From Gemmatimonadaceae bacterium (GTDB lineage: Bacteria; Gemmatimonadota; Gemmatimonadetes; Gemmatimonadales; Gemmatimonadaceae): DNA of 33,745 nt. The notes beneath the pieces were generated by a model that saw nothing but the letters and a program-made list of their open reading frames with translations, searched no databases and was not told the DNA's origin. This document shows, piece after piece, positions 1 through 8,926 of this stretch; within the stretch, counting starts at the first letter, position 1, and the number at the start of each line of letters is the position of its first letter. The stretch is taken from positions 1-33,745 of the forward strand of contig JACCWE010000100.1 of the NCBI GenBank assembly GCA_013697785.1, read 5' to 3'. The position numbers were made by a program, and so were the translations under genes.

Positions 1-1
1 C

Positions 2-1633
2 TCGTCGATCGGCGCGCGCTACGAGCCCGCGCGGCCCGAGGCGCTCGTCCCTGCGCTCGAGCGCGCGGAGCGACTCGCGCGCACGCTCTCGAGCGCTAGT
101 TCGAATGATGCGAGCACGTCGCTCGCCGCTCTGCGCGATGCAGCTGCGCACGCGACTGCGCTGGCGAGGGGCATCGCGATCGAGGCGACGGTGCCGCGCG
201 AGGCACTCGCACTCGGCGATTCGATGACCGCGACGGTCGCGGTCTACGATCGCGATGCGGCCCGTCTCGCGATCGACTCGGTGACGCTCTCGGGGAGCGC
301 GATTTCCGGTAGCGCCAGCTCGCCGGCGCGCAACATCGCGCGCGACAGCGTCGCGAGCTGGACCTTCACCGTGCGAGCGACCGCGCTCACGGCGCCGTGG
401 TGGCTCACCCCTGCTCGCACAGGCGATCTCTTCGCGTCGCCAGTGAGCACGGAGACGGCCGAGCGCGCGGTAGAGGGAAGCGCGTTCGCGAGCGTGTACC
501 TCGCGGGCGGGACGGTGCTTCGCGCGCCGCTCGTGCAGCGTATCGCGAATCCTGCGCGCGGTGAGGAGCAGCGCCCGCTCGCCGTCGTGCCCGCGATCTC
601 GGTGACGCTCGAGCGCGCCGTCGGCTACGCTCGTGCGAATGCTCCGCTCGATCGCGAGCTGCGCGTCACCCTCCGCTCGGCGTACGAGGCGCCGCGCGAC
701 GTGAGCGTGCGTCTCGAGCTGCCGCTGGGGCTGAGCGCGGACACTCTCGTGCGCACCGTCTCGCTCGCGGGGACGGGAGCGGCGCGCACGATCGTCTTTC
801 GCGTACGCGGCTCGCTCACCGCCGGGAGGCACGTGATCACCGCGGTGGCGGAGAGCGGCGGACAGAAGTTCGAGACCGGCTACGTAGCAATCCGCTACGA
901 TCACATCCGTCCGCAAACGATCGTGCGTTCGGCGACTACTACGCTCGAGGCCGTCGATGTGCAGCTGCCGCACGGTGTGAGCGTCGCCTACGTGCAGGGC
1001 GTGGGCGACAACAGCGCGCCGATGCTCGCGGAGCTCGGCGTGCCGGTGACGGTGCTCGACGCGCACGGGCTCGCGGCGGCGGATCTCTCGCGCTTCACGA
1101 CGGTGGTGATCGGCACGCGCGCATACGAATCGGATCCTTCGCTGGCCGCGCAGAACGCACGCCTGTTCGAGTGGGTGAGCAACGGCGGCACGATGGTCGT
1201 GCAGTACGGGCAGGGCGAGATGACGCAGCCGGGGATGATGCCCTTCCCGATCTCGCTCTCGTCGCCTGCAGCACGAGTCACCGATGAGGCATCGCCGATC
1301 ACGGTGCTCGCGCCGAACGATCCGCTTCTCAACGCGCCCAATCGCATCACCGACGCGGACTGGCGCGGCTGGGTGCAGGATCGCGCGCTCTACATGCCGT
1401 CGACGATCGACTCGCACTATCAGACCGTGATCGCGACGAACGATCCCGGCGAGCCCGCGAATCCGGGCAGCATCCTTCGCGCATCGGTGGGACGCGGCAG
1501 CTACATCTACACGACGCTCGCGTTCTTCCGGCAGCTTCCTTCGGGCGTGCCCGGTGCGGCGCGACTGTTCGTAAATCTGCTCGGCCCTTCGGTGGCGAGC
1601 TCGACGCCCGCAGCACGCGCGGTGTCGCCGTGA
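2..1633 (+). CDS. PIG-L family deacetylase, C-terminal part (5' end outside window)
   Basis: The frame is open from the first bases of the window, so the gene starts upstream. A possible GTG at 191 lies inside this continuous frame and is not the real start. What is visible is the tail only: a beta-rich NEW3/CARDB-like segment (about bases 600-880) and then a class I glutamine amidotransferase-like (flavodoxin-like) fold with the motifs YVQGVGDN, VIGTRAYESD and GGTMVVQYGQG, ending in a segment with SYIYTTLAFFRQLP. This tail arrangement is characteristic of the long PIG-L (LmbE) deacetylases common in Gemmatimonadota and Bacteroidota, whose N-terminal zinc domain removes N-acetyl groups from amino-sugar conjugates. 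The catalytic domain itself is not in the window, so the family call rests on the tail. The stop TGA (1631-1633) overlaps the GTG start of the next gene, so the two are probably translationally coupled. Confidence 0.75.
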   Translation, partial: SSIGARYEPARPEALVPALERAERLARTLSSASSNDASTSLAALRDAAAHATALARGIAIEATVPREALALGDSMTATVAVYDRDAARLAIDSVTLSGSAISGSASSPARNIARDSVASWTFTVRATALTAPWWLTPARTGDLFASPVSTETAERAVEGSAFASVYLAGGTVLRAPLVQRIANPARGEEQRPLAVVPAISVTLERAVGYARANAPLDRELRVTLRSAYEAPRDVSVRLELPLGLSADTLVRTVSLAGTGAARTIVFRVRGSLTAGRHVITAVAESGGQKFETGYVAIRYDHIRPQTIVRSATTTLEAVDVQLPHGVSVAYVQGVGDNSAPMLAELGVPVTVLDAHGLAAADLSRFTTVVIGTRAYESDPSLAAQNARLFEWVSNGGTMVVQYGQGEMTQPGMMPFPISLSSPAARVTDEASPITVLAPNDPLLNAPNRITDADWRGWVQDRALYMPSTIDSHYQTVIATNDPGEPANPGSILRASVGRGSYIYTTLAFFRQLPSGVPGAARLFVNLLGPSVASSTPAARAVSP

Positions 1634-2664
1634 GGGCGCGTGGCGGATCGATCGTCGCGGCAATGCTGGCCCTCACCGCGTGCAGCGGCGACGGCCGCAC
1701 CGTTCTCACGATCTACTCGCCGCACGGGAAGGATCTGCTCGAGCACTACGAGGCAGGTTTCGAGAAGGCGCATCCCAACGTGGATGTGCAGTGGGTGGAC
1801 ATGGGCTCGCAGGATGTGCTCGACCGCCTGCGAAGCGAGGCCGCGAATCCGCAGGCCGATGTCTGGTTCGGTGCGCCGACCGAAGTCTTCGATCGCGCGG
1901 CTGCAGCCGGGCTGCTCATGCCATACAAGCCGACCTGGGCCGGTGTCGTGCCGCCCGAGGCGAAGAGCGAGTCCGATCTCTGGTACGGCACATATCTCAC
2001 GCCTGAGGTAATCGCGTACAACAGCGCCGCGGTCAGCGAGGCCGATGCGCCGAAGGATTGGGACGACGTGCTCGATCCGAAGTGGAAGGGGAAGGTGATC
2101 ATCAGGGATCCGCTGCCGAGTGGGAGCATGCGCGCGATCTTCGGCGCGATGATCGTGCGAGGGATGGGAGCGAGCGGCACGCCGGACTCCGGCTACGCGT
2201 GGCTCAGGCGTCTCGATGCGAGCACCAAGGAGTATGCGCTCGATCCGGGCGTGCTCTACCAGAAGCTCGGCCGCCAGGAAGGGCTGATCTCGCTCTACGA
2301 CATGCCGGACATCGCACAGTTGCGCGGCCGTTTGAAGATCCCCGTGCAGTACGTAATTCCGTCGAGTGGCACGCCGGTGCTCGTGGATGCGATCGCGATC
2401 GTGAAGGGAACGAAGCACGCCGATCTCGCGAAACAGTTCTACGAGTTCGTGACGACGCCGGCCGCGCTCGAGGAGGCGTCGAACAGCTTCTACCGCATTC
2501 CGGCGAGAACGGACATCCCGCTCGACTCGCTGCCGCAGTGGGTGCGCGACGCGAAGACGAAGATCAAGCCGATGCCGCTCGACCGCGCGCTGCTCGCGAA
2601 GCACCTCGACGAGTGGATGCGCTACTGGGATTCGAACATCCGCAACCGCAGCAAGAAGAGCTGA
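1630..2664 (+). CDS. ABC transporter substrate-binding lipoprotein (Fe3+/Afu-type)
   Basis: This is the periplasmic binding protein of the importer encoded by the next two genes. The 344-residue protein has a short hydrophobic signal ending in a lipobox, LTAC, with the lipidated cysteine at residue 18, so it should be a membrane-anchored lipoprotein. The mature part starts with the extracellular solute-binding pattern of the FbpA/FutA/AfuA group: LTIYSPHGKDLL, then NPQADVWFGAP, then WYGTYLTPEVIAYNS and WDDVLDPKWKGKV. Members of this superfamily bind ferric ion, hexose phosphates, phosphonates or polyamines. The sequence alone does not decide which, although a fused two-domain permease next door favours ferric ion. 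The GTG start at 1630 overlaps the upstream stop (GTGA). Its own TGA shares one base with the ATG of the ATPase gene. Confidence 0.88.
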   Translation: MRARGGSIVAAMLALTACSGDGRTVLTIYSPHGKDLLEHYEAGFEKAHPNVDVQWVDMGSQDVLDRLRSEAANPQADVWFGAPTEVFDRAAAAGLLMPYKPTWAGVVPPEAKSESDLWYGTYLTPEVIAYNSAAVSEADAPKDWDDVLDPKWKGKVIIRDPLPSGSMRAIFGAMIVRGMGASGTPDSGYAWLRRLDASTKEYALDPGVLYQKLGRQEGLISLYDMPDIAQLRGRLKIPVQYVIPSSGTPVLVDAIAIVKGTKHADLAKQFYEFVTTPAALEEASNSFYRIPARTDIPLDSLPQWVRDAKTKIKPMPLDRALLAKHLDEWMRYWDSNIRNRSKKS

Positions 2665-3716
2665 TGCCCGGCACGGCGCGACTCTCCCTCGACAAGCTCA
2701 CGCGCCGCTTCGAAGAAAAGCTCGCCGTCGATTCGCTGTCGCTCGAGATCGCGAGCGGCGAGCTCGTCGCGCTCATGGGTGCGAGCGGCTCCGGAAAGAC
2801 GACGACGCTTCGTATGGTCGCGGGTTACGAGCCGCCGGACTCGGGGAAGGTGTGGCTCGAGGGGAAGGACATCACGACGCGCGCGCCGCGCGTGCGCGGC
2901 TTCGGGATGGTCTTCCAGCACTACGCACTGTTTCCGCACATGACTGTCGGACAGAATGTGGCGTTCGGCCTCGAGGCGCGCGGCGTCTCGAAGACGGAGC
3001 GCAGTGCGCGTGCGGCGACGGCGCTCGCGAACGTCGGCCTCAGTGGCGCATCGCCGCGCGCGATCCAGTCGCTCTCGGGCGGCGAGCAGCAGCGCGTCGC
3101 GCTCGCACGCGCGCTCGTGATCGAGCCGCCGGTGCTGCTCCTCGACGAGCCGCTCTCGAATCTCGATCCCAATCTGCGCCGCAGCACGCGCAACGAGCTC
3201 CGCGCGACGCTGCGCCGGCTCGGCCTCACCGCGCTTTTCGTCACGCACGATCAGGAGGATGCGTTCGCGGTCGCCGACCGCGTCGCGCTGATGGAAAATG
3301 GCCGGCTGCTGCAAGTGGGGGCGCCGGAGGAGCTGCACGATAATCCGGTCTCGCGCTCGGTGGCGGAATTCATCGGGCGGGCGACGTTCGTGCCGGGCGA
3401 GTTCGACGGTGCGAAGGTGACCGTGCACGTCGCCGGCAGTGCGACGACATTCGCGGCACACGCATCCGCTTCGTTGAGTGGTGTGCGCGCTGTACTGGCC
3501 GTGCTGCGCCCCGACGCGCTCGCCTTCGTGAAGAGTGGCACCGGCTGGCCAGGCGTCGTCACCGACCGCCGATTTGCGGGCACGCAGCTCGTCTACCGGG
3601 TACGGGTCGACGACCACACGGAAGTCGAGCTCCAGAGCACCGATCGCGATGTGCGCGAGGGCGACCAGGTCTCCGTGCGCGTGGTGCGCGAGCCCGTCTC
3701 GGTCGTGGCCGTATGA
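2664..3716 (+). CDS. ABC transporter ATP-binding protein (Fe3+/spermidine-type)
   Basis: This is the cytoplasmic ATPase that drives the importer, 350 residues. All nucleotide-binding motifs are intact: Walker A GASGSGKT at residues 39-46, Q-loop VFQHYALFPH, signature LSGGEQQ, Walker B VLLLDEP with its glutamate, and H-loop VTHDQ. The last ~110 residues form a TOBE-like beta domain, as in FbpC/PotA/MalK subunits. The same frame is open upstream to 2058, but that part lies over the binding-protein gene. The true start is the ATG at 2664, which shares its A with the upstream TGA (TGATG), a typical coupling arrangement. The stop TGA (3714-3716) overlaps the permease ATG at 3713. FbpC is the best functional guess, but the CysA/PotA/PhnT branches share these motifs. 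Confidence 0.92.
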   Translation: MPGTARLSLDKLTRRFEEKLAVDSLSLEIASGELVALMGASGSGKTTTLRMVAGYEPPDSGKVWLEGKDITTRAPRVRGFGMVFQHYALFPHMTVGQNVAFGLEARGVSKTERSARAATALANVGLSGASPRAIQSLSGGEQQRVALARALVIEPPVLLLDEPLSNLDPNLRRSTRNELRATLRRLGLTALFVTHDQEDAFAVADRVALMENGRLLQVGAPEELHDNPVSRSVAEFIGRATFVPGEFDGAKVTVHVAGSATTFAAHASASLSGVRAVLAVLRPDALAFVKSGTGWPGVVTDRRFAGTQLVYRVRVDDHTEVELQSTDRDVREGDQVSVRVVREPVSVVAV

Positions 3717-5389
3717 AGATCAAGGCCGACCAGCGCGTCTCCTGGGCGCTCGCGACGCCAGTGCTCGCACTGCTGCTCTGGTGCGTCGTCTATCCGAACA
3801 TCACGATCATCGCCGGCTCCTTCGACCACGGGCTCGGCTACTGGCGCGAGTTCGCAAATTCGCCGAGCGATCGTGAGGCGCTGTGGACGACGCTGGTCGT
3901 CTCGATCGGGTCCGTGATCGGCGCGGCGGCGGTCGGTCTTCCGCTCGCCTTCGTCCTCAGCCGCGTCGAATTTCGCGGCCGCAGATTCCTTCAGGCCGTC
4001 GCGACACTCCCCGCGGCGCTCCCGCCGCTCGTCGGCGTCATCGCCTTTCTCTTTCTCTACGGCGAGAGCGGCGTCGTCACGCGTGGCGTGCAGCACGCGC
4101 TTCACCTGTCCGAAGCGCCGTGGCGGCTCACGGGGATCTGGGCGATCATCTTCGTACATGCCTACACGATGTACGTCTACGTCTTCCTCTTCGTATCGGC
4201 CGGGCTCGAGCGCCTCGACGGCACCCTCGATGAGGCCGCCGCAGGGCTCGGCGCCTCGACGATGTTTCGGCTCCGCAAGGTGACGCTCCCGCTCGTGACC
4301 CCCGCGCTCGCAGGCTCGATGCTCCTCGTCTTCATGAGCGCGCTCGGTTCGTTTTCCGCGCCGTACATATTCGGCGGCGGGCTCCGCGTGCTGTCGACGC
4401 AGATCGTCGCCTCCAAGCTCAATGGCGCGCTGGGAATGGCATACGTCGAGACGACGGTGCTCGCGATCACCGCGATCGCCGCGCTGCTGCTCCTCCGCTG
4501 GTTCGAGCGCCGGCGCTCGTACGCGCTCACGGGGAAGGGGAGCAATACGCGCATCTCGTTGCGCGGGCCGATGGCGCGACTCGCACCTGTTCTCGCCGCT
4601 GCGCTCGTGTTCGTGCTCGTGCTCCCGCACGCGATGATCGTACTCGTCGCCTTCGCGCGCGATGGCGCGTGGACGACGCAGGTGCTTCCGCCCGAATACA
4701 CACTGGACAACTTCAAGCACCTCGCCACCGATCCGCAGCTGTGGCTGCCTGTGCGCAACTCGATCTCGATGGCGGTGCTCGCGACCATCGCAAACATCAT
4801 CGTCTGCTTCATCGCCGCCTATCTGCTCGCGCGCCGACGCTTTGCCGGACGCGGAATGCTGCAGCTGCTCGTGGTGCTTCCGTGGGCGATCCCCGCGACC
4901 GCGATCGCAATCGGCCTCGCGTCTACCTTCGATCGGAACGCACCCTCGCAGCTGCGACTGCTTCTCGTCGGCACCTTCTGGATTCTGCCGCTAGCGTATT
5001 TCGTGCGCGGGATCCCGCTCGTGACCAGCGCCGTCGAGAGCTCCCTGCGCCAGATGGATCCCTCGCTCGAGGACGCCGCGCGCGGACTCGGCGCGAGCTG
5101 GTGGCTCGCGATGCGCCGCGTCGTGATTCCCGCGGCGCGTCCCGGGCTCGCTGCCGGAGCGACGCTCGCCGCGATCACCGCCGTTGGCGAGTTCGTCGCA
5201 TCGATCGTGCTGTACACGCACGCGAACCGGCCGATCTCCATGGAAATTCTCGCGCAGCTCCGCAACCTCTCGTTCGGCACCGCGGCCGCGTACAGCGTGC
5301 TGCTCATCCTGCTCGTGCTCCTCATCACCGTCGCTGCGCGCCTGCTCGGTGGACGTCCTGAGCGCGTGGAGACCATTCCAACCGCATGA
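3713..5389 (+). CDS. ABC transporter permease, two fused membrane domains (FbpB-type)
   Basis: This inner-membrane permease of the importer has 558 residues and about 12 predicted membrane helices in two homologous halves. Each half has its own EAA loop that contacts the ATPase: the first begins near residue 174 (EAAAGLGAS, later TLPLVTPAL), the second near residue 453 (EDAARGLGAS, later VIPAARPGL). A single permease chain with two BPD_transp_1 domains is the usual layout of Fe3+ (FbpB/SfuB) and some phosphonate or thiamine importers, so one chain can form the whole channel with two copies of the ATPase. The start ATG overlaps the ATPase stop (ATGA), and the stop TGA overlaps the start of the NADH dehydrogenase gene in the same way. 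Confidence 0.92.
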   Translation: MKIKADQRVSWALATPVLALLLWCVVYPNITIIAGSFDHGLGYWREFANSPSDREALWTTLVVSIGSVIGAAAVGLPLAFVLSRVEFRGRRFLQAVATLPAALPPLVGVIAFLFLYGESGVVTRGVQHALHLSEAPWRLTGIWAIIFVHAYTMYVYVFLFVSAGLERLDGTLDEAAAGLGASTMFRLRKVTLPLVTPALAGSMLLVFMSALGSFSAPYIFGGGLRVLSTQIVASKLNGALGMAYVETTVLAITAIAALLLLRWFERRRSYALTGKGSNTRISLRGPMARLAPVLAAALVFVLVLPHAMIVLVAFARDGAWTTQVLPPEYTLDNFKHLATDPQLWLPVRNSISMAVLATIANIIVCFIAAYLLARRRFAGRGMLQLLVVLPWAIPATAIAIGLASTFDRNAPSQLRLLLVGTFWILPLAYFVRGIPLVTSAVESSLRQMDPSLEDAARGLGASWWLAMRRVVIPAARPGLAAGATLAAITAVGEFVASIVLYTHANRPISMEILAQLRNLSFGTAAAYSVLLILLVLLITVAARLLGGRPERVETIPTA

Positions 5390-6678
5390 CGAAACCTCGT
5401 GTCGTGATCATCGGCGGCGGATTCGCCGGCCTCACCGCCGCGCGCGGACTGCGCAAGGCGGACGTCGACGTCACCCTGATCGATCGCACCAATCATCATC
5501 TCTTTCAGCCGCTCCTCTACCAGGTGGCGACGGCGGTGCTTGCGCCGAGCGACATCACGTCGCCGATTCGATGGCTGCTGCGCAAGAACACGAATACCAC
5601 GGTGCTCATGGCCGAGGTCGACGGGATCGATCCGGCGAAGCAGCTCGTGCACGCGGACAAGGGCGCGCTGAGCGTCCCGTACGACTATCTGATCATCGCG
5701 TCGGGCGCGCGTCACGCGTACTTCGGGCACGACGAGTGGGAGCCGATGGCGCCGGGGCTCAAGAGCCTCGAGGATGCGCTCAAGGTGCGGCATCGTTTTC
5801 TGATCGCGTTCGAGGAGGCCGAGAAGGCGGAGCCCGAGGATCGCGAGTCGTGGCTGCGCTTCGTCATCGTGGGCGGCGGACCGACGGGCGTCGAGCTCGC
5901 GGGCATTCTTCCGGACATCGCGCACCACTCGATGCTCGACGACTTTCGCAACTTCGATCCGCGCGACACGAAGATCGTGCTGCTCGAGGGCGGGTCGCGT
6001 CTGCTCACGGCATTCGAGCCGGATCTCGCCGAGCGTGCGCTCAAAGACTTGAAGGGGCTGGGCGTCGAGGTGCATCTGAACGCGGCCGTCACGCGCATCG
6101 AGAAGGATGCGGTGTACGTAGGCGAGCAGCGGATTCCGACACGAACGGTGTTGTGGGCCGCGGGCAATCAGGCGTCGCCGCTCGCGCGCGCGCTCGCCGC
6201 GCCGCTCGACCGCGCGGGACGCGTGCTCGTCGCGCCGGACCTCTCGGTGCCGGGGCATCCGACCATTTTCGTCGCGGGCGATCTCGCAGCGATCAAGCGG
6301 GACGATGGCGGAGAAGTGCCCGCGGTCGCGCCGGCGGCGAATCAGATGGGAAAGCTCGCGGCGAAGAATGTCAGGCGAATTCTGGCCGAGCAGCCGACGC
6401 TGAAGTTCAAGTATCGCGACAAGGGAAATCTCGCGACGATCGGGCGCTACCGCGCGATCGCCGAGATCGGTCCGGTGAAGCTGCGCGGACAGATCGCATG
6501 GTGGTTTTGGCTGTTCATCCACCTCATGTATCTCGCGACCTTCCGCAATCGCATCATCGTGCTGATCGAGTGGGGGTACTCGTATCTGACGTACCAGCGC
6601 GGCTCGCGGCTGCTCACGGAGCGCGAGGGCGATGGCGTGTCGGGCGCGGGCGAGAATAAAATGGGGTCCATCGGATGA
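5386..6678 (+). CDS. ndh: Type II NADH dehydrogenase (NDH-2), FAD-dependent
   Basis: The enzyme passes electrons from NADH to quinone at the cytoplasmic face of the membrane without pumping protons. It has 430 residues. The N-terminal FAD-binding site is VIIGGGFAGL at about residues 8-17, followed by the NDH-2 signature NHHLFQPLLYQVAT and by SGARHAYFGHDEWE. A second dinucleotide site, IVGGGPTGVELAG (about residues 162-174), binds NADH, and the second FAD contact is FVAGDLA. The C-terminal region, WWFWLFIHLMYL...RNRIIVLIEWGYSY, is the amphipathic membrane-docking part of the family. ATG at 5386 overlaps the permease stop. Sitting behind an ABC importer is unusual. One inferred link is reduction or redox handling linked to the imported metal, but simple co-expression is equally possible. 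Confidence 0.9.
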   Translation: MTKPRVVIIGGGFAGLTAARGLRKADVDVTLIDRTNHHLFQPLLYQVATAVLAPSDITSPIRWLLRKNTNTTVLMAEVDGIDPAKQLVHADKGALSVPYDYLIIASGARHAYFGHDEWEPMAPGLKSLEDALKVRHRFLIAFEEAEKAEPEDRESWLRFVIVGGGPTGVELAGILPDIAHHSMLDDFRNFDPRDTKIVLLEGGSRLLTAFEPDLAERALKDLKGLGVEVHLNAAVTRIEKDAVYVGEQRIPTRTVLWAAGNQASPLARALAAPLDRAGRVLVAPDLSVPGHPTIFVAGDLAAIKRDDGGEVPAVAPAANQMGKLAAKNVRRILAEQPTLKFKYRDKGNLATIGRYRAIAEIGPVKLRGQIAWWFWLFIHLMYLATFRNRIIVLIEWGYSYLTYQRGSRLLTEREGDGVSGAGENKMGSIG

Positions 6679-7142
6679 CGGCCCCGCAGCGGAGCCAGGC
6701 GCATCGACAGCTCGACGTATTCGTCGGCTCGTGGCGCGCGCGCGGCGAGTCGTTCGGGGGGCCGGAGCAGAGCGCGGAGGATCCACGTGCGTTGGCGGTG
6801 ACGTGGACGAGCGAAGAGACGTACGAGTGGCTCCCCGGTGGCTTCTTCATGCTCCACTCATGGGACGCAAGGATCGGCACGCACGCCTTCAAGGGTACCG
6901 AGATCCTCGGCTACGATGAGGCGAAGGGCGCCTACTTTACACACATGTTCGACAACGCGGGGAATCATCCAGAGTACACCGCGACCGTGAGCGGCAACCT
7001 GTGGATCTTCACGGAGCAATCGACTCGCGCAGCCGTGACCGTCAGCAACGACGGCAACAGGATGGATTTGCGATGGGAATGGCGGCAGGGCGATGGGGAG
7101 TGGCGGCCGCTGTGCGATCGAACGGCGAATCGGGTGCGGTAA
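6675..7142 (+). CDS. DUF1579 family protein
   Basis: This is a small cytoplasmic protein of 155 residues with no signal peptide or membrane segment. It matches the DUF1579 pattern: an N-terminal LDVFVGSW (about residues 13-20), a central EETYEWLPGGFF, then GTEILGYDEAKG and a C-terminal run of beta strands. The fold is probably a beta-barrel of the lipocalin/THAP4-like type that might hold a small ligand. The biochemical role of the family is not established. It is the last gene of the six-gene run, and its ATG overlaps the NDH-2 stop (ATGA). The TAA stop is at 7140-7142. The 70 bases that follow, up to the end of the convergent gene, show no convincing terminator. Confidence 0.8.
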   Translation: MTAPQRSQAHRQLDVFVGSWRARGESFGGPEQSAEDPRALAVTWTSEETYEWLPGGFFMLHSWDARIGTHAFKGTEILGYDEAKGAYFTHMFDNAGNHPEYTATVSGNLWIFTEQSTRAAVTVSNDGNRMDLRWEWRQGDGEWRPLCDRTANRVR

Positions 7143-7212
7143 GTCGGATCGAAGGCATTGCGTGCTTTGCACCGAGATAGTCGGCGCCCGCACGCGCTCG
7201 TTGCTCCGGCGA

Positions 7213-8886
7213 CTAGTACCGGCTTCCCGGCTCGAGAATCACCCGATCCATGCGCGGCGTCCCCGCCGAGTCCAGCTGCACCATCGCGCGATGCTCATCG
7301 TCGAACAGATACGGGATGCGCGCGCGATCCAGCCGCATGAGCCTGACGTTGTCGGCGCCGCGATCGTACACGGTCCACACACGCGCCTCGTTCAGATCCG
7401 GCTCGTTGTGGATGAGACTTTCGTGTGCGCTGTGATTCGGTGCGTAGCGGACGAACACCATGATGTGCTTCCCTGGCGTCAGTGCGAGAAGCGTTCGGAA
7501 GTCATTCTGATACTCGCGACGGTCCGCCTTTTTGCCGGCGATGTACGGCGCGGCGCGCGTGATGTACGGGAAGAGAATCACGCCGCTCACGATGAACCCG
7601 AACACCGTTCCCGGAGTCAACAGCGGGAGCGACTTGAGCGGCCACGCGAGCGCACGGCTCGAGAGCAGGCTCGTGAGCCGCCACCACCCCATCACGGTGA
7701 GTATCGCCAGCACCGGCTGAATCTCGACGTAGTACGCCGTCCAGTGCGCACCATGGCCCACGCACAGGTACGCCAGCACGAGCAGTACCGCAGTTCCGAA
7801 TCCCACCCAGACGAACGCGCTCGTCGTTATCAGCGCTAGCGCCGCGACCGGGAGAAAGGCGGCGCGCGTGGCCCACATGTTCGCAGCAATCGAGATCGTG
7901 CGCTCACGGAGCTGCTCGGGGAGGTTCGCCAACGTGTAATCGCGATGCAGGATCTTCACGTACTCGTTGAACTGCTGCATATCCGGATTGAGCTGGCGCA
8001 GCGGCTCCTGCCCCGTGAGTCCAAAACCCATCACGTCATCCGGAAAGTAGTATCGCGAATACAGTCCATACGGCGCGTGCAACGGGTTCCCCGTCGTCGC
8101 CTGACACCAGATCGCCCACACGCCAACGGTCACGCATGCAAGCACGATCGGCGTCCGCAGGTCCCGCCATGCGTGCCGCTTCGAGATTCGGACGAGTATG
8201 ATCACCGCGATCGGCAGCGCGAAGATCACCATCGTCACGGGGCGCGTGAGCACGCCGAAGCCGATAGCGGCCGCCAGCACGTTCAGCCAGAGCCTTCGGT
8301 CATCCTCGATCCACCGGATGAGCGCGTACCATCCGAGCATCCACAGCGCGCTCGTCGAGGACTCCGACATGTAGCTCGGTGCGTAGTCGAGCACGGACGT
8401 GCACGTGAGCCAGAACAGCCAGCTGAACAGACCAACCCAGGGATTCGTGACCCGCCGTGCGACCTCGAATACCAGCGCGCCGCACAGTCCCAGCAGCAGC
8501 ACGGGCATCAAGCCCGGAAGCCCCAGCCAGATTCCCGGCACGAGCAGCAGCGCGTGCCCCGGCGGATACTTGGGGAAGAGTCGTGGTGTGACGAAGACAT
8601 GGTACTGCTCGAAGAACTCCGGCAGCGGAAGCCCGGGCGCAGTCCAGTGGAAGGTCGCGTAGATCTTCGCCTGCAGCAGAATCGCCGCCTCGTCGTGGAT
8701 GACGGAAACCTGATCGAGGCCCCCCCACAGCCATGCGACGAATATGCTCGTGATGACGCCGAGTATCACCGGAAGCCATCGCCACGACAACGCTCGCGTC
8801 GCTCGATCGGTGAGCGCGGGCAGCAGAATGAAGCGCCCGAGCAATGCCGCGAGCGCCACCACCGCCAACGCTTGTAGATCGGTCAT
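7213..8886 (-). CDS. GT39-like membrane glycosyltransferase (GT-C fold)
   Basis: A 557-residue membrane protein with roughly 10-12 predicted helices and a soluble C-terminal part of about 110 residues. The first periplasmic loop carries an Asp-Glu pair (IHDEAAIL, D65-E66), the position of the catalytic or metal-binding acid in GT-C enzymes of the PMT/ArnT group. These enzymes take a sugar from a polyprenyl phosphate and place it on lipid, protein or glycan outside the membrane. A further typical segment is RLFPKYPPGHALLL. Acceptor and sugar cannot be read from sequence. The frame stays open to 9015, but that part overlaps the next gene. ATG at 8886 is the sensible start, 40 bases after the stop of the methyltransferase gene. 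Last gene of the long minus-strand unit. Confidence 0.75.
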   Translation of the reverse strand: MTDLQALAVVALAALLGRFILLPALTDRATRALSWRWLPVILGVITSIFVAWLWGGLDQVSVIHDEAAILLQAKIYATFHWTAPGLPLPEFFEQYHVFVTPRLFPKYPPGHALLLVPGIWLGLPGLMPVLLLGLCGALVFEVARRVTNPWVGLFSWLFWLTCTSVLDYAPSYMSESSTSALWMLGWYALIRWIEDDRRLWLNVLAAAIGFGVLTRPVTMVIFALPIAVIILVRISKRHAWRDLRTPIVLACVTVGVWAIWCQATTGNPLHAPYGLYSRYYFPDDVMGFGLTGQEPLRQLNPDMQQFNEYVKILHRDYTLANLPEQLRERTISIAANMWATRAAFLPVAALALITTSAFVWVGFGTAVLLVLAYLCVGHGAHWTAYYVEIQPVLAILTVMGWWRLTSLLSSRALAWPLKSLPLLTPGTVFGFIVSGVILFPYITRAAPYIAGKKADRREYQNDFRTLLALTPGKHIMVFVRYAPNHSAHESLIHNEPDLNEARVWTVYDRGADNVRLMRLDRARIPYLFDDEHRAMVQLDSAGTPRMDRVILEPGSRY

Positions 8887-8926
8887 CGTGCTCTCGTCGG
8901 CACGCGCCGGCGATTGTGCGGGCAGC

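Noticed and set aside
4819-6786. 655-codon open frame on the minus strand opposite the permease and NDH-2 genes
   Set aside because: The protein is Arg/Ala/Asp/His-rich with no recognisable motif and overlaps two clear genes. Long antisense frames are expected in DNA this GC-rich.
7143-7212. Possible terminator in the convergent gap after the DUF1579 gene
   Set aside because: Only a 6-base TAGTCG/CGACTA pair with a 26-base loop and a 4-bp GTGC/GCAC hairpin were found, with no T run, which is too weak to report.
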